Positions 48,893 to 60,120 of a stretch of 64,000 nucleotides of DNA are shown here, in pieces. Below the pieces are notes generated by a model. The model was not told where the DNA came from and did no database searches. It worked only from the letters and a program-made list of their open reading frames with translations. The stretch spans positions 1,240,001 through 1,304,000 of the forward strand of contig JAQTIF010000001.1 of the NCBI GenBank assembly GCA_029433525.1, written 5' to 3'. Positions within the stretch are counted from its first letter, which is position 1. Every line of letters starts with the position of its first letter. Origin of the DNA: Enterobacteriaceae bacterium ESL0689. GTDB lineage: Bacteria > Pseudomonadota > Gammaproteobacteria > Enterobacterales > Enterobacteriaceae. The position numbers and the translations under genes were made by a program.

Positions 48893-50047
48893 TTATATTG
48901 ACGCGCTAAAGACCTCATTACCATTAACGATAGTCGTCATGATTTTATAATCCCGGCTAAAAGCCACCAGGTTGGCGACTTTGCCGGGGGCAATACTGCC
49001 GAGCCGTTTTTCTACGCCAATAGCACGCGCAGGATAGAGCGTGGCCATACGTAATACCTCATCGAGCGCGATACCCCCCTGTTCGACAAGATGACGGATG
49101 CCTTCGATCATCGTCAGTGAAGAACCACTAAGTGTACCGTGTTCATCGACGCATAGCCCGTTACGGCAATAGATGGTTTTACCGGCAAAAGTGAACTGCT
49201 CAATACTGGCACCAGCCGCCGCAGTTGCATCGGTTATCAGGCACAGTTTGTCACCTTTCAGACGTTTTGCCTGACGAATATTGGCAAAATCGACATGCAG
49301 GCCATCCGCGATAATACCGCAGTAGATATCGGGGTGATCGAAAACCGCGCCGATAAGCCCTGGCGTGCGCGCGGAGATAGCGGGCATGGCATTATAGAGA
49401 TGCGTAGCACAGGTGATCCCGGCGCGAAATCCCATCACGGCCTCGTTGAGTGTTGCACAGGAGTGGCCCGCAGAGACTACGATCCCGGCAGCGACTAATT
49501 GCCGGATAACATCAGCGGGGACACATTCCGGCGCGAGCGTGACAGTGGTAATGACGTCGGCGTTTTGACACAGGAAGTCTACCAGCGCGGCGTCTGGCTG
49601 GCGGATATAGTGTGGATTATGGGTGCCTTTTTTGATTTTATTCAGCCACGGCCCTTCAAGATGCAGGCCCAGTGCCTGGTTTGCATGTTTTTGTCGGTAC
49701 TCACGCATCACCCTGACCGCCTGTTTTATCAGATCGTCACTGCAGGTGATCAGGGTCGGTAAATAACTGGTGCAGCCCGCGCGTTGATTGGCTTGCTGCA
49801 TAATTTCCAGCGTATCGATACTGATTGCTTCCGGGCTGTCGTTAAACTGCACGCCGCCGCAGCCGTTGACCTGGATATCGATAAAACCCGGTGCCAGAAT
49901 CGCGCCATTAACCGGATGCTGAGTGATGCCGGGGGGGATATCAGTTTGTAAACAAAGCGCTTTTATCAGGCCATCGGCGATAATAATCGCATGATTATCA
50001 AGAATTTCGTGGCTGGTATAGATCCGGCCCTCAGTTAATGCATACAT
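48893..50047 (-). CDS. nagA: N-acetylglucosamine-6-phosphate deacetylase
   Basis: Deacetylates GlcNAc-6-phosphate to glucosamine-6-phosphate. The product has 384 residues (E. coli 382). Metal and substrate motifs are intact: [24 protein letters not shown] and the catalytic Asp in ITDATAAAG. The start at 50047 gives [11 protein letters not shown] as in E. coli; a GTG three codons earlier (50056) has AGGGG at a fair distance and remains possible. It follows nagB directly. Confidence 0.95.
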   Translation of the reverse strand: MYALTEGRIYTSHEILDNHAIIIADGLIKALCLQTDIPPGITQHPVNGAILAPGFIDIQVNGCGGVQFNDSPEAISIDTLEIMQQANQRAGCTSYLPTLITCSDDLIKQAVRVMREYRQKHANQALGLHLEGPWLNKIKKGTHNPHYIRQPDAALVDFLCQNADVITTVTLAPECVPADVIRQLVAAGIVVSAGHSCATLNEAVMGFRAGITCATHLYNAMPAISARTPGLIGAVFDHPDIYCGIIADGLHVDFANIRQAKRLKGDKLCLITDATAAAGASIEQFTFAGKTIYCRNGLCVDEHGTLSGSSLTMIEGIRHLVEQGGIALDEVLRMATLYPARAIGVEKRLGSIAPGKVANLVAFSRDYKIMTTIVNGNEVFSASI

Positions 50048-50060
50048 AGCGCCCACTGGT

Positions 50061-50861
50061 TTATAACCCCTTGATATTTTTAGCTTCTAGTTCAGTAAAA
50101 TAGTTAAGCGTTTTAACCTTCAGCTCCATGGTCGATGGCTGGTCACAGACGATGATCGCTTTCGGATGCAGCTGCAGGCAGCTAATTGTCCACATATGAT
50201 TGACACTGCCTTCAACCGCCGCCTGTAATGCCTGCGCCTTTTGCTGTCCGAGCACCAGAATCATTACCTCTTCGGCATCCAGTAAGGTGCCCACACCGAC
50301 CGTCAGCGCATATTTAGGCACCTGATCGATATCACCGTCGAAGAAGCGTGAGTTTGCCAGGCGGGTATCGTGGGTCAGCGTTTTAATTCGGGTGCGGGAG
50401 GTCAGTGAGGAGGCGGGTTCATTGAAAGCGATATGACCATCGTGACCCACGCCGCCCATAAACAGGTTGATTTTACCGCAGGCGCGGATTTTTTCTTCAT
50501 AACGCTGACATTCCGCATCGATATCAGCCGCATTGCCATCAAGGATATTGATATTTTCTGCGGGGATATCGATATGATCAAAAAAGTGTCGGTGCATGAA
50601 ACTGTGATAACTTTCGGGATGCCCGACGGGCAATCCGACATATTCGTCCATATTGAAGGTCACGACATACTGAAAACTCACCTGACCGGCCTGGTGCATC
50701 TCAATCAGCATGCGGTAGGTGGTTAGCGGTGTGCTGCCGGTCGGCAGACCCAGTACGAATGGGCGATCCGCCGTTGGTTTAAAGGTATTGATACGATTCA
50801 CGATATGACGGGCAGCCCATTTGCCGACCTGCTCAGCGGTGATTAGCGGGATCAGTCTCAT
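50061..50861 (-). CDS. nagB: Glucosamine-6-phosphate deaminase
   Basis: Converts glucosamine-6-phosphate to fructose-6-phosphate and ammonia. The product has 266 residues, as in E. coli. Asp72 (FNMDEYVGL) and His143 in [14 protein letters not shown] are the catalytic residues. It is the first gene of nagBA and is divergent from nagE. Confidence 0.96.
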   Translation of the reverse strand: MRLIPLITAEQVGKWAARHIVNRINTFKPTADRPFVLGLPTGSTPLTTYRMLIEMHQAGQVSFQYVVTFNMDEYVGLPVGHPESYHSFMHRHFFDHIDIPAENINILDGNAADIDAECQRYEEKIRACGKINLFMGGVGHDGHIAFNEPASSLTSRTRIKTLTHDTRLANSRFFDGDIDQVPKYALTVGVGTLLDAEEVMILVLGQQKAQALQAAVEGSVNHMWTISCLQLHPKAIIVCDQPSTMELKVKTLNYFTELEAKNIKGL

Positions 50862-51375
50862 TGTTCACCATGACTATTTAATGATTATCGGGTGGGCAGA
50901 TTCAGAGCCTGTGCCATTGCCGGTGATGAAAGCGGAAGTGCTCAGATCGTTATGTACGCTTTGCCCTGCTCATCGTCAGCAAATATTTACTTAGCGCCTG
51001 AAAATTAACGATGTATAACTGAGCAGTATACCAGAGAGTGATATTGAGTTAATGATGATTTTAATTGCAAAAAAACCACCAGCGTGAAGACAGGGACGCT
51101 GTTTGTGTTGATATCGATTAACGTCAGATTGCTCACAACGACGCCTTCGCTCGCACCATAGCCGGGAAATCTGCTATCGTAGCCAGTCAATTTATTGCCG
51201 ATATTTCATGTTATCCCCCCTTTTTCGCCGCAAAAACGGATAACTTATCGGTAGTGATGCCTGGTACTGTGTGGCATAGATTATCTGATTTCGCGTTTTA
51301 CCAGTAAAATGAGTGAAGTACAAAGCGGGATAAATAACAGTAAGCGATGTTCTTGTCGCTTGCAGGGGAGATAAA
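50862..51375. promoter_or_regulatory. Divergent nagB-nagE control region
   Basis: A 514-base gap. The stretch AAATATTTACTTAGCGCCTG (from about 50983) and ATTTCGCGTTTTACCAGTAA (from about 51287) look like AT-rich operators of the kind NagC binds in this region in E. coli, but I cannot confirm them. GGGGAGATAAA is the nagE ribosome binding site. No gene is seen. Confidence 0.4.
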
Positions 51376-52827
51376 ATGAACATTTTAGGTTTTTTTCAGC
51401 GATTGGGGAGAGCATTACAATTACCGATCGCTGTGTTGCCTGTGGCGGCGTTACTGTTACGGTTTGGTCAATCCGATCTGTTAAATATCGCCTTCATCGC
51501 CCAGTCCGGTAGTGCTATTTTTGATAATCTGGCGCTCATTTTTGCGATTGGGGTGGCATCGAGCTGGTCTAAAGATAGTGCAGGTGCGGCGGCACTGGCC
51601 GGGGCCGTAGGCTATTTTGTGCTGACAAAAGCCATGGTGACGATTAACCCGGACATTAATATGGGGGTGCTGGCAGGGATTATCAGCGGACTGGTCGGAG
51701 GGATGGTTTATAACCGCTGGGCGGAGATAAAACTGCCTGAGTTTCTCAGCTTCTTCGGTGGTAAACGTTTTGTTCCTATCGCGACGGGTTTTTTCTGCCT
51801 GATCCTGGCCGCTATTTTTGGCTATATCTGGCCGCCGGTACAGCAGGCTATTCATCACGGAGGAGAGTGGATTGTTTCGCTGGGGGCGCTGGGCGCGGGC
51901 ATTTTTGGTTTTATCAATCGCTTGTTAATTCCTACCGGATTGCATCAGGTATTAAATACCATTGCCTGGTTTCAGATTGGCGATTTTACTAATGCGGCAG
52001 GAAACGTATTTCATGGTGATATCAATCGTTTTTATGCCGGGGATGGTTCAGCCGGAATGTTTATGGCGGGCTTCTTTCCGATCATGATGTTTGGTTTACC
52101 GGGGGCGGCATTAGCCATGTATTTCGCCGCACCCAAAGCGCGCCGTCCGATGGTAGGGGGGCTGTTACTGTCCGTCGCGGTGACCGCATTCCTGACCGGT
52201 GTCACCGAGCCGCTCGAATTTATGTTTATGTTTCTGGCACCGCTGCTTTATTTGCTGCACGCCATATTGACCGGTATCAGCCTGTTTATCGCAACGTCAC
52301 TGGGGATCCATGCGGGGTTCTCCTTTTCTGCCGGGGCGATTGATTATGCGCTCATGTACCATTTACCCGCAGCGAGTAAAAATGTTGGCTTGTTACTGGT
52401 GATGGGCGTCGTGTTCTTTATTGTCTATTTCCTGTTATTCAGTGCGGTTATTCGTCTTTTCAATCTCAAAACGCCAGGGCGGGAAGATAACGTCGACAAC
52501 AAGCTGGTGGCAAAAAATAACAGTGCGACTAACGATGGGCTGACGCAACTGGCGGTTAACTATATCGCCGCAATAGGAGGCAATAATAATCTACGCGTGA
52601 TTGATGCCTGTATTACCCGTCTGCGTTTAACGGTGGTCGATGCCGGTCTGGTGAACGATGCCGCCTGTAAGCAGTTAGGTGCTTCCGGGGTGGTCAGACT
52701 GAATAAACAGACTATCCAGGTGGTCATCGGTGCAAAGGCGGAGGTGGTTGCCAATGAGATGAAAAAAGTCATCGCCGGTGATCTGGCTTCCGCCAGCGAT
52801 GATGGCAGAAAGGTAAAACCGGTGTGA
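51376..52827 (+). CDS. nagE: GlcNAc-specific PTS permease IICB (no IIA domain)
   Basis: The membrane transporter that imports and phosphorylates N-acetylglucosamine. The product has 483 residues and matches E. coli NagE (648) from residue 1 through the IIB domain: IIC (about 1-370) with ten hydrophobic segments, then IIB with phospho-Cys412 in DACITRLRLT. It stops at DDGRKVKPV where E. coli NagE has a linker and a IIA domain of about 150 residues. The next 128 bases to glnS hold no IIA remnant. It would need IIA from Crr (IIA-Glc), as the glucose permease does. There is no sign of a frameshift. Confidence 0.93.
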   Translation: MNILGFFQRLGRALQLPIAVLPVAALLLRFGQSDLLNIAFIAQSGSAIFDNLALIFAIGVASSWSKDSAGAAALAGAVGYFVLTKAMVTINPDINMGVLAGIISGLVGGMVYNRWAEIKLPEFLSFFGGKRFVPIATGFFCLILAAIFGYIWPPVQQAIHHGGEWIVSLGALGAGIFGFINRLLIPTGLHQVLNTIAWFQIGDFTNAAGNVFHGDINRFYAGDGSAGMFMAGFFPIMMFGLPGAALAMYFAAPKARRPMVGGLLLSVAVTAFLTGVTEPLEFMFMFLAPLLYLLHAILTGISLFIATSLGIHAGFSFSAGAIDYALMYHLPAASKNVGLLLVMGVVFFIVYFLLFSAVIRLFNLKTPGREDNVDNKLVAKNNSATNDGLTQLAVNYIAAIGGNNNLRVIDACITRLRLTVVDAGLVNDAACKQLGASGVVRLNKQTIQVVIGAKAEVVANEMKKVIAGDLASASDDGRKVKPV

Positions 52828-52955
52828 TATTACCCGGATAGCAGGACAAATCATCACTGATGCTCTCTGCGTCTTTGCGTAACTAAGGCTTGTTTCGCTG
52901 TCCGGCTTGTAAGATCATGTCGCACATATGTTGTTTATGCTTTGAGGAACCCACG

Positions 52956-54623
52956 ATGAGTGAGGCTGAGATCCGCCCGACTAACTTTATTCGCCAGATC
53001 ATTGATCAGGATCTGGCTGCTGGTAAACACACCACGATTCATACTCGTTTTCCGCCAGAACCCAATGGTTATCTGCATATTGGTCATGCGAAATCGATTT
53101 GTCTGAACTTTGGCATTGCCAGGGACTATCAGGGACAGTGCAACTTACGCTTCGATGATACTAACCCGGCGAAAGAAGATATCGAGTATGTTGAGTCGAT
53201 CAAAAATGATGTGCAGTGGTTAGGATTCCAGTGGTCAGGGGATATTCATTACTCATCTGATTATTTCGATCAACTCTATCAATATGCTATGGAGCTGATT
53301 AACAAAGGCCTGGCCTATGTGGATGAACTTACGGTGGATGAAATCCGTGAATATCGTGGTTCACTGAAGGAGCCTGGAAAAAACAGCCCATATCGGCAAC
53401 GGAATATTGAAGAAAACCGGCAGTTGTTTGAAAAAATGCGTGCTGGCGAGTTTGCGGAAGGTCAAGCCTGTCTGCGGGCGAAAATTGATATGGCTTCCCC
53501 CTTTATTGTCCTGCGTGATCCGGTGCTCTATCGGATTAAATTTGCCGAACATCACCAGACTGGCAATAAATGGTGCATCTATCCGATGTACGACTTTACC
53601 CACTGTATCAGTGATGCGCTGGAAGGTATTACGCACTCCTTGTGTACCCTGGAATTTCAGGATAACCGTCGCCTGTATGACTGGGTGCTGGATAATATCA
53701 CGATCCCGGTGCACCCACGGCAGTATGAGTTTTCGCGTCTCAATCTCGAATATACGGTAATGTCCAAGCGTAAGCTCAATCAGCTGGTGGTGGAAAAGCA
53801 TGTTGAGGGATGGGATGATCCACGGATGCCAACCCTTTCCGGGCTGCGTCGCCGTGGCTATACGGCAGGCGCTATCCGCGAATTCTGTAAACGCATCGGC
53901 GTCACTAAACAGGACAATACCATCGAGATGGCATCGCTGGAATCCTGTATTCGTGAGGATCTGAATGAACACGCTCCGCGTGCTATGGCGGTGATTGATC
54001 CGGTTAAACTGATCATTGAAAACTATCCGCAGGGTGAGAGTGAAATGGTCACGATGGCCAATCATCCGGCAAAGCCTGAGATGGGGAGTCGTCAAGTTCC
54101 GTTCAGCGCTGAAATATGGATTGATCGTGCCGATTTCCGTGAAGAGGCCAACAAGCAATACAAACGTCTGGTTTCTGGTAAAGAGGTGCGTTTGCGCAAT
54201 GCTTATGTCGTTAAGGCTGAGCGTGTTGAAAAAGATGCAGAGGGTAAAATTACAACCATCTTCTGTCGTTATGATCCTGACACGTTGAGTCGTGATCCTG
54301 CAGATGGCCGCAAAGTGAAAGGGGTCATTCACTGGGTGAGCGCAGCGCAGGCATTACCGGTTGAGTTTCGTCTTTATGATCGCCTGTTCAGTGTGCCCGA
54401 TCCGGGGGCAGAAGATGATTTTCTGACCGTTATCAATCCGCAATCACTGGTAATTAAACAGGGCTTTGCCGAACCTTCGCTGGCGCAAGCACAGCCTGGG
54501 CAGGCGTATCAGTTCGAACGGGAAGGCTATTTCTGTCTTGATAGTCGTTACGCAACTGCCGATCATCTGGTTTTCAATCGTACAGTGGGTTTGCGTGATA
54601 GCTGGGGACAATCCGGGCAGTAA
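52956..54623 (+). CDS. glnS: Glutaminyl-tRNA synthetase
   Basis: A class I synthetase that charges tRNA-Gln. The product has 555 residues (E. coli 554). The HIGH-type motif [12 protein letters not shown] and the KMSKS-type motif [10 protein letters not shown] are intact. ATG at 52956 has GAGG upstream and gives [14 protein letters not shown] as in E. coli; an upstream in-frame start adds 22 cysteine-rich residues without support. chiP and ybfN, which follow it in E. coli, are absent. Confidence 0.97.
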   Translation: MSEAEIRPTNFIRQIIDQDLAAGKHTTIHTRFPPEPNGYLHIGHAKSICLNFGIARDYQGQCNLRFDDTNPAKEDIEYVESIKNDVQWLGFQWSGDIHYSSDYFDQLYQYAMELINKGLAYVDELTVDEIREYRGSLKEPGKNSPYRQRNIEENRQLFEKMRAGEFAEGQACLRAKIDMASPFIVLRDPVLYRIKFAEHHQTGNKWCIYPMYDFTHCISDALEGITHSLCTLEFQDNRRLYDWVLDNITIPVHPRQYEFSRLNLEYTVMSKRKLNQLVVEKHVEGWDDPRMPTLSGLRRRGYTAGAIREFCKRIGVTKQDNTIEMASLESCIREDLNEHAPRAMAVIDPVKLIIENYPQGESEMVTMANHPAKPEMGSRQVPFSAEIWIDRADFREEANKQYKRLVSGKEVRLRNAYVVKAERVEKDAEGKITTIFCRYDPDTLSRDPADGRKVKGVIHWVSAAQALPVEFRLYDRLFSVPDPGAEDDFLTVINPQSLVIKQGFAEPSLAQAQPGQAYQFEREGYFCLDSRYATADHLVFNRTVGLRDSWGQSGQ

Positions 54624-54642
54624 ATCCGTGATGATTTAAGAT

Positions 54643-54676
54643 AAAAAAGCCAGCCTGATAAAGGCTGGCTTTTTTC
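54643..54676. terminator. Bidirectional terminator between glnS and fur
   Basis: AAAAAAGCCAGCCT, loop GATAA, AGGCTGGCTTTTTT: a strong stem with A-run before and T-run after, serving both convergent genes. Confidence 0.9.
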
Positions 54677-54693
54677 GGTGATCGACAGGGAAA

Positions 54694-55146
54694 TTACTTT
54701 TTAACTGTCTCATGGGCATGAGGATCGCGACGACAGTCACCTTCTGCACAGTGCCCGTACAAATACAGGCTGTGATTAGTCAGCTGGATACCATGACTGG
54801 CGGCAATTTCGCGTTGCCGCGCTTCAATAGAATCATCGCTGAATTCAATCACTTTACCACAGTCAAGACAAATAAGGTGATCGTGGTGATGTTGTTGCGT
54901 CAGTTCGAAAACCGATTTTCCCCCCTCGAAGTTGTGACGGGTAACAATGCCAGCATCATCAAACTGGTTCAGTACGCGATAAACAGTGGCAAGACCGATC
55001 TCTTCTCCCATATCAATCAGACGTTTATATAAATCTTCAGCACTGACATGGTGGTTACTGGGTTCCTGCAGGACTTCCAGAATTTTTAATCTTGGCAGCG
55101 TGACTTTCAGGCCAGCTTTCTTTAAGGCGGTATTGTTGTCAGTCAT
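54694..55146 (-). CDS. fur: Ferric uptake regulator Fur
   Basis: A dimeric iron-sensing repressor. The product has 150 residues (E. coli 148). The N-terminal winged helix includes GLATVYRVLNQFDDAG; the metal-binding histidines lie in QQHHHDHLICLDCGK and the CxxC and C-terminal CAEGDC motifs follow. It lies after fldA on the same strand. The 280-base gap to fldA is AT-rich, holds the fur promoter, and shows no open frame like the E. coli leader peptide uof. Confidence 0.97.
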   Translation of the reverse strand: MTDNNTALKKAGLKVTLPRLKILEVLQEPSNHHVSAEDLYKRLIDMGEEIGLATVYRVLNQFDDAGIVTRHNFEGGKSVFELTQQHHHDHLICLDCGKVIEFSDDSIEARQREIAASHGIQLTNHSLYLYGHCAEGDCRRDPHAHETVKK

Positions 55147-55426
55147 GCGGAATCTGTCCTGTTGCTAAAACAATCAACTTCCTTTTGCGGAAGCCACAAA
55201 GAGAGTAATGCTATGTCATGTTTTTCATTATAGAACCGCTATGGTGGAATGAAAACCATTCGCATAGCGTTCTCAATAGCGTTAAAAACGATAAATAATG
55301 ACCCCTAATCTGAGTCAACACGCGGCTATGGTACGCGCCTTTCCGGACAAAAAAGGAAGCTGCCAATTAATTTTATTGGTAAAAACTATCAATGGAGTTA
55401 CATTCGATAGTAATACTATTCTACTA

Positions 55427-55957
55427 TCAGGCATTCCTGAGTTCATTGAGACGCAGCTGGTCAGAAATTAACTTAACCCATTGATCGACACGCTCCGTAG
55501 TCAGTTCTGGCTGACGATCTTCATCGATAGCCAGGCCGACGAAATGATCACTGTCTGCCAGACCTTTAGAGGCTTCAAAATGATAGCCTGCGGTTGGCCA
55601 GTGGCCAATAATCGTCGCCCCCTGCGGTTCGATAATATCGCGGATAGTTCCCAGCGCATCACAGAAATATTCGGCGTAATCTTCCTGATCACCACAGCCA
55701 AACAGGGCTACCTGCTTGCCATTGAAATCGATCTCTTCCAGCGTTGGAAAGAAGTCATCCCAGTCACATTGCGCTTCGCCATAGTACCAGGTTGGGATAC
55801 CGAATAGCAGGATCTGATAAGCCTGCAGATCTTCTTTGCTGCTTTTGGCAATATCGTGAATATCAGCGATGTCTTTACCAAGACGTGTCTGGATCATTTT
55901 TGCAATATTCTCGGTGTTACCTGTGTCGCTGCCAAAAAAGATGCCGATGAGTGCCAT
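55427..55957 (-). CDS. fldA: Flavodoxin 1
   Basis: An FMN electron carrier that feeds pyruvate formate-lyase activation, MetH and IspG/IspH. The product has 176 residues, as in E. coli. The FMN phosphate loop GSDTGNTENIAK and the aromatic loops PTWYYGEAQCDWDDF and GDQEDYAEYFCDA are intact. It lies between fur and ybfE in the usual order. Confidence 0.97.
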   Translation of the reverse strand: MALIGIFFGSDTGNTENIAKMIQTRLGKDIADIHDIAKSSKEDLQAYQILLFGIPTWYYGEAQCDWDDFFPTLEEIDFNGKQVALFGCGDQEDYAEYFCDALGTIRDIIEPQGATIIGHWPTAGYHFEASKGLADSDHFVGLAIDEDRQPELTTERVDQWVKLISDQLRLNELRNA

Positions 55958-56105
55958 GAGTAAAATAACCCCTTGAAACTTAATGAAGTGGTTGTAGCAT
56001 TCTGCTACGAATAATGGTCATCATAGCAGAACAGAAGAGCACGCGGAAACCGCAATTGTGCCCGACTGCACACTCTGCTACATAAAACGGTCTATTGCCG
56101 CGATA

Positions 56106-56399
56106 TCAGTCATTATTCTGCTGATACAAGATGGCCAGCTGGCTGATGAGTATCTCTTCGATTAACTCGCTGCGATTGATATTGCGCGCGCTTGACAACG
56201 CATTGAGTGCGTCAACGGCTTCTGCGTTGAGTTTTAACTCTACACGTTTCAGGCCACGGACTTTATCGCGCTTGAGTTGATTGCGTTTATTGATGCGTAA
56301 TTGTTCATCGCGTGACAATGGATTGGTTCTTGGTCTGCCAGGGCGACGCTCATGGGCAAACAAATCTAATGTGGTTCGGTCAGTTTGTTCTTTTGCCAT
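56106..56399 (-). CDS. ybfE: YbfE, ribbon-helix-helix-like DNA-binding protein
   Basis: A 97-residue basic protein equal in length to E. coli YbfE, a LexA-regulated gene of unknown role. The N-terminal half is basic (GRPRTNPLSRDEQLRINKRN). The C-terminal half (RVELKLNAEAVDALNALSSAR to ELIEEILISQL) fits a CopG-type ribbon-helix-helix. It is between fldA and ybfF. Confidence 0.9.
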   Translation of the reverse strand: MAKEQTDRTTLDLFAHERRPGRPRTNPLSRDEQLRINKRNQLKRDKVRGLKRVELKLNAEAVDALNALSSARNINRSELIEEILISQLAILYQQNND

Positions 56400-56524
56400 G
56401 ATGTGTGGTCATATCGGGAAAAACAAGCCGTCAGTATCTACCGACGTGTACAGTGTTTTACTATACATCAGGCAAGCTGTCGCGCCAATGGTCGCAGGCA
56501 TTCTGTTATCGGTTTGTCCGTTTT

Positions 56525-57307
56525 TTAATCTTTTCGTGCGGGCAAAGTGGTCAGGTAACGACGAATGGCGCGTATGACGCTCTGCGGTTTTTCGGCATGT
56601 AGCCAGTGGCCCGCGCCGGGGATCACATGTGCCCGCGCCTGAGGGAACTGCGCCAGTAAAGGCGCACGGCAGGCATCCGTGACATAAGATGAGTTGCTGC
56701 CGGTAATGAATAGTGCCGGATGTGGCCAGGCGGGGAGCGGTTGCCAGCCGGTGATATTGGAATACTGATCCCATAATACCGGGACATTAAAGCGCCACTG
56801 ACCATCAACAAAAGATTTTAACAGAAACTGAATGACTCCCTCCTCGTGAAGATACTGGCGCATGATGACCGCCGCCTGCTGGCGGGAGATTTCGCCAGCG
56901 GCGCTCACGGCATTAATCGCGCGGAAGATGTGATCATGGCGATGTTGCTGATAGTTCACCGGCGCAATATCCAGTACGATCAAGCCATGAATACGCGCTC
57001 CTGCCAGCGCACTGAGTGCCATGATCGCTTTTCCGCCCATCGAATGGCCAATCAGGATCACGTTGTCCCATTGATGGGCATCGAGGGTATCGAGCAGATC
57101 CTGCGCCATCGCAGTATAAGTCATCTCCGGAGAGCGGGGGGAGAGACCATGATTGCGCATATCGACTTGTAAAGTATCGTAATCAGTGACCAGATCACGG
57201 GCGAGGCTCCCGAGGTTATCGAGGCTGCCAAACAGCCCGTGCACCAGCATAACAGGAAAATTCTGTTGCGGATTGCGTGCATATTGCGCGCGACTATTTA
57301 ATATCAT
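56525..57307 (-). CDS. ybfF: Acyl-CoA esterase YbfF
   Basis: An alpha/beta hydrolase; the E. coli protein shows esterase and thioesterase activity. The product has 260 residues (E. coli 254). The nucleophile elbow is GHSMGG (Ser89), the oxyanion motif HGLFGS is near residue 23, and the catalytic His is in GAGHWLHAE. It is divergent from seqA. Confidence 0.93.
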   Translation of the reverse strand: MILNSRAQYARNPQQNFPVMLVHGLFGSLDNLGSLARDLVTDYDTLQVDMRNHGLSPRSPEMTYTAMAQDLLDTLDAHQWDNVILIGHSMGGKAIMALSALAGARIHGLIVLDIAPVNYQQHRHDHIFRAINAVSAAGEISRQQAAVIMRQYLHEEGVIQFLLKSFVDGQWRFNVPVLWDQYSNITGWQPLPAWPHPALFITGSNSSYVTDACRAPLLAQFPQARAHVIPGAGHWLHAEKPQSVIRAIRRYLTTLPARKD

Positions 57308-57492
57308 AGTAAAGTTCTTTTTTTTACGCTGTCGGGTTAGGGTATTATGCTGGATATTCTGCCATCTGACGGCAAAACATCCTGCTGCTGGAGTTTTACC
57401 GTCATTCTGGTTTTGACGCTATCGGTTGTCAGTATTTTTTCTTATCATACTGACGGCTTATATTCAGAAATAAGATATTGCACTGGATTAAG

Positions 57493-58041
57493 ATGAAAAC
57501 AATTGAAGTTGATGACGATCTCTATAGCTATATTGCCAGCCATACACAGCATATCGGTGAAAGCGCATCCGACATTTTACGGCGCATGTTACGATTTTCC
57601 GCTGTAGCGCAGTCAGATACCGCGTCAGCAAAAGACATTTTGCCAGCAATGTCCGATGGTGAGTCGAAACCGGGTATCACGATCACGGCGAAAGATAATA
57701 TCCGCGCGATGCGTGAATTGTTGTTATCTGACGAATATGCAGAACAAAAACGTGCGGTCAACCGTTTTATACTGATACTGGCCACACTTTATGCCCAGAA
57801 CGCCCAGGCGTTTGCTGCGGCGACCGAGTCTCTTCACGGGCGCACCCGCATCTATTTTGCTGAAGAGGCACGGACGCTGCTGAAAAGCGGTAATCACACT
57901 AAACCAAAACCGATTCCAGGCACGCCCTGGTGGGTGATCACCAATACCAACACGGGCCGGAAATGCAGTATGATCGCACATATCATGCAGTCAATGCAGT
58001 TTCCCGCTGAGTTAATAGAGAAGGTTTGCGGTACTATTTAG
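57493..58041 (+). CDS. seqA: Replication initiation regulator SeqA
   Basis: Binds hemimethylated GATC sites and sequesters oriC after initiation. The product has 182 residues (E. coli 181). The N-terminal oligomerisation part (MKTIEVDDDLYSYIASHT) and the C-terminal methyl-GATC-binding domain (NTNTGRKCSMIAHIM) are intact. ATG at 57493 is preferred to a TTG at 57478. The gene is followed by pgm after 36 bases. Confidence 0.96.
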   Translation: MKTIEVDDDLYSYIASHTQHIGESASDILRRMLRFSAVAQSDTASAKDILPAMSDGESKPGITITAKDNIRAMRELLLSDEYAEQKRAVNRFILILATLYAQNAQAFAAATESLHGRTRIYFAEEARTLLKSGNHTKPKPIPGTPWWVITNTNTGRKCSMIAHIMQSMQFPAELIEKVCGTI

Positions 58042-58077
58042 TTTTTTTACCAGGTATTCAGAACAAAGGATCAGGCA

Positions 58078-59718
58078 ATGGCAGTGGATAAACGCGCAGG
58101 ACAGCCTGCACAGCAAAGTGACTTGATTAATGTGGCGCAACTGACCGCGCAGTACTATGTATTGCAGCCAGATATCAGCAACACGGAACATGCGGTAAAA
58201 TTTGGCACCTCCGGTCATCGCGGAAGTGCCAGACGGCATAACTTCAATGAATCCCATATTCTGGCCATTGCGCAGGCCATTGCTGAAAACCGGGCAAAGA
58301 ATGGGATAAGCGGCCCCTGCTATGTCGGTAAAGATACCCATGCTTTATCTGAACCGGCTTTTATTTCCGTACTGGAGGTGCTGGCGGCCAATGGCATCGA
58401 TGCCATTGTGCAGGAAAACAACGGCTTTACGCCCACTCCGGCGATCTCTCATGCCATCCTGATGCACAATCAACAAGGCGGTTCTGTCGCCGATGGCATT
58501 GTGATTACCCCCTCGCATAATCCCCCCGAAGATGGCGGTATCAAATATAATCCGCCCAACGGTGGCCCGGCGGATACCGGGGTCACCCGCGAGATAGAAA
58601 ATCGTGCTAACGCGCTGTTATCTGCTGGTTTACAAGGAGTGAAACGTCTCTCCCTGGCGGCGGCATGGGCATCCGGTCATGTTCAGGAACAGGATCTGAT
58701 CCAGCCTTACATCGAAGGGCTGGCGAATATCGTCGATATGGCGGCGATTCAGAAAGCGGGTCTCAAACTGGGGGTTGATCCGCTGGGCGGCTCAGGTATC
58801 GAATACTGGAAACGGATTGCACAGCACTATCAGCTGGATCTGACTATCGTCAATGATCATGTGGATCAGACTTTCCGTTTTATGCATCTTGATAAAGACG
58901 GGGCCATCCGGATGGATTGCTCATCGCCATGTGCGATGGCGGGATTACTGGCATTGCGCGATAAATTCGACCTGGCATTTGCCAATGATCCGGATTATGA
59001 CCGCCACGGTATCGTGACCCCCGCCGGGCTGATGAACCCTAACCATTATCTGGCAGTCGCGATTAACTACTTGTTCCGCCATCGCCCGCAATGGCGTCCG
59101 CAGGTCGCCGTCGGTAAAACGCTGGTCTCTTCGGCGATGATCGATCGGGTTGTCGCTGATCTGGGACGTCAACTGGTAGAAGTTCCGGTAGGCTTTAAAT
59201 GGTTTGTTGATGGTCTGTTTACGGGGCATTTAGGTTTTGGCGGTGAAGAGAGTGCCGGGGCATCGTTCCTCTGTTTTGACGGCACACCGTGGTCGACCGA
59301 TAAAGATGGCATCATTATGTGTCTGCTGGCAGCGGAAATTACCGCAGTCACCGGTAAAAATCCGCAACAGCTGTATGATGAACTGGCCGCCCGTTTCGGT
59401 GCCCCCAGTTACAATCGCCTGCAGGCGGCGGCCACCTCAGCACAGAAAGCCGCACTGTCTAAGTTATCCCCGGAAATGGTCTGTGCCAGCCAGCTGGCCG
59501 GTGATCCGATTACCGCGCGTCTGACCACGGCACCGGGCAACGGTGCGGCGATTGGTGGGCTGAAAGTGATGACCGATAACGGCTGGTTCGCAGCTCGGCC
59601 GTCGGGTACTGAAGATGCTTATAAAATCTACTGTGAAAGTTTCCTTGGTGAAACGCATCGTCAACAGATAGAAAAAGAAGCGGTAGAGATAGTGAATGAA
59701 GTGCTGAAAAACGTCTGA
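58078..59718 (+). CDS. pgm: Phosphoglucomutase
   Basis: Interconverts glucose-1-phosphate and glucose-6-phosphate. The product has 546 residues, equal to E. coli. The phosphoserine is Ser146 in TPSHNPP; metal-binding DPDYDRHG and the sugar-binding GGEESAGAS loop are present. It is likely co-transcribed with seqA. Confidence 0.96.
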   Translation: MAVDKRAGQPAQQSDLINVAQLTAQYYVLQPDISNTEHAVKFGTSGHRGSARRHNFNESHILAIAQAIAENRAKNGISGPCYVGKDTHALSEPAFISVLEVLAANGIDAIVQENNGFTPTPAISHAILMHNQQGGSVADGIVITPSHNPPEDGGIKYNPPNGGPADTGVTREIENRANALLSAGLQGVKRLSLAAAWASGHVQEQDLIQPYIEGLANIVDMAAIQKAGLKLGVDPLGGSGIEYWKRIAQHYQLDLTIVNDHVDQTFRFMHLDKDGAIRMDCSSPCAMAGLLALRDKFDLAFANDPDYDRHGIVTPAGLMNPNHYLAVAINYLFRHRPQWRPQVAVGKTLVSSAMIDRVVADLGRQLVEVPVGFKWFVDGLFTGHLGFGGEESAGASFLCFDGTPWSTDKDGIIMCLLAAEITAVTGKNPQQLYDELAARFGAPSYNRLQAAATSAQKAALSKLSPEMVCASQLAGDPITARLTTAPGNGAAIGGLKVMTDNGWFAARPSGTEDAYKIYCESFLGETHRQQIEKEAVEIVNEVLKNV

Positions 59719-59776
59719 TGTTAATGTCATGACAGCGATATCGGTATTGCTTTCATGACATTCGGTCATGTTCGTC

Positions 59777-59806
59777 GGCTGGTCAGGGGGTCAGTTCTGA
59801 CCAGCC
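59777..59806. other. Perfect 10-bp hairpin after pgm
   Basis: GGCTGGTCAG (59777-59786) pairs with CTGACCAGCC (59797-59806) around a ten-base loop, about 60 bases past the pgm stop. No T-run follows. It may end the seqA-pgm transcript. The rest of the 402-base gap to ybgI holds no convincing gene. Confidence 0.5.
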
Positions 59807-60120
59807 AGTCTGTCGTCTGGCTGAACCAGAATGACGCTGATTTTGCTGTGCCACATGCCTGTTAATCATCCTTAACAATTTCCTGCTGTCTCTTCCTCTG
59901 CCTGATGATTGACGGGTGCGGTGGACGTGTCTGCCCGAAAAACGCGGTTATCAACGGAAACGGGTGAGAGAAAGATTTTGCAAAACAGGCACGGGAAGTA
60001 TAAAAATTACAATATAAACAATAGGCCGTGTTATTAATTGATCCTGCAGGCATAGTGATCACCTGGGTGCATATCGTGATGTTATCGGCGTACAGAATAT
60101 GATGGCCTGATGAGAGAGCA

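Noticed and set aside
55147-55260. uof leader peptide before fur
   Set aside because: Only a five-codon frame (MKNMT) is present before fur; no 28-codon leader like that of E. coli.
55990-56030. Fur box upstream of fldA
   Set aside because: Best match to the 19-base consensus is about 12 of 19, too weak to list as a site.
56400-56524. LexA box upstream of ybfE
   Set aside because: E. coli ybfE is LexA-regulated, but no CTG-N10-CAG pattern was found in the region read.
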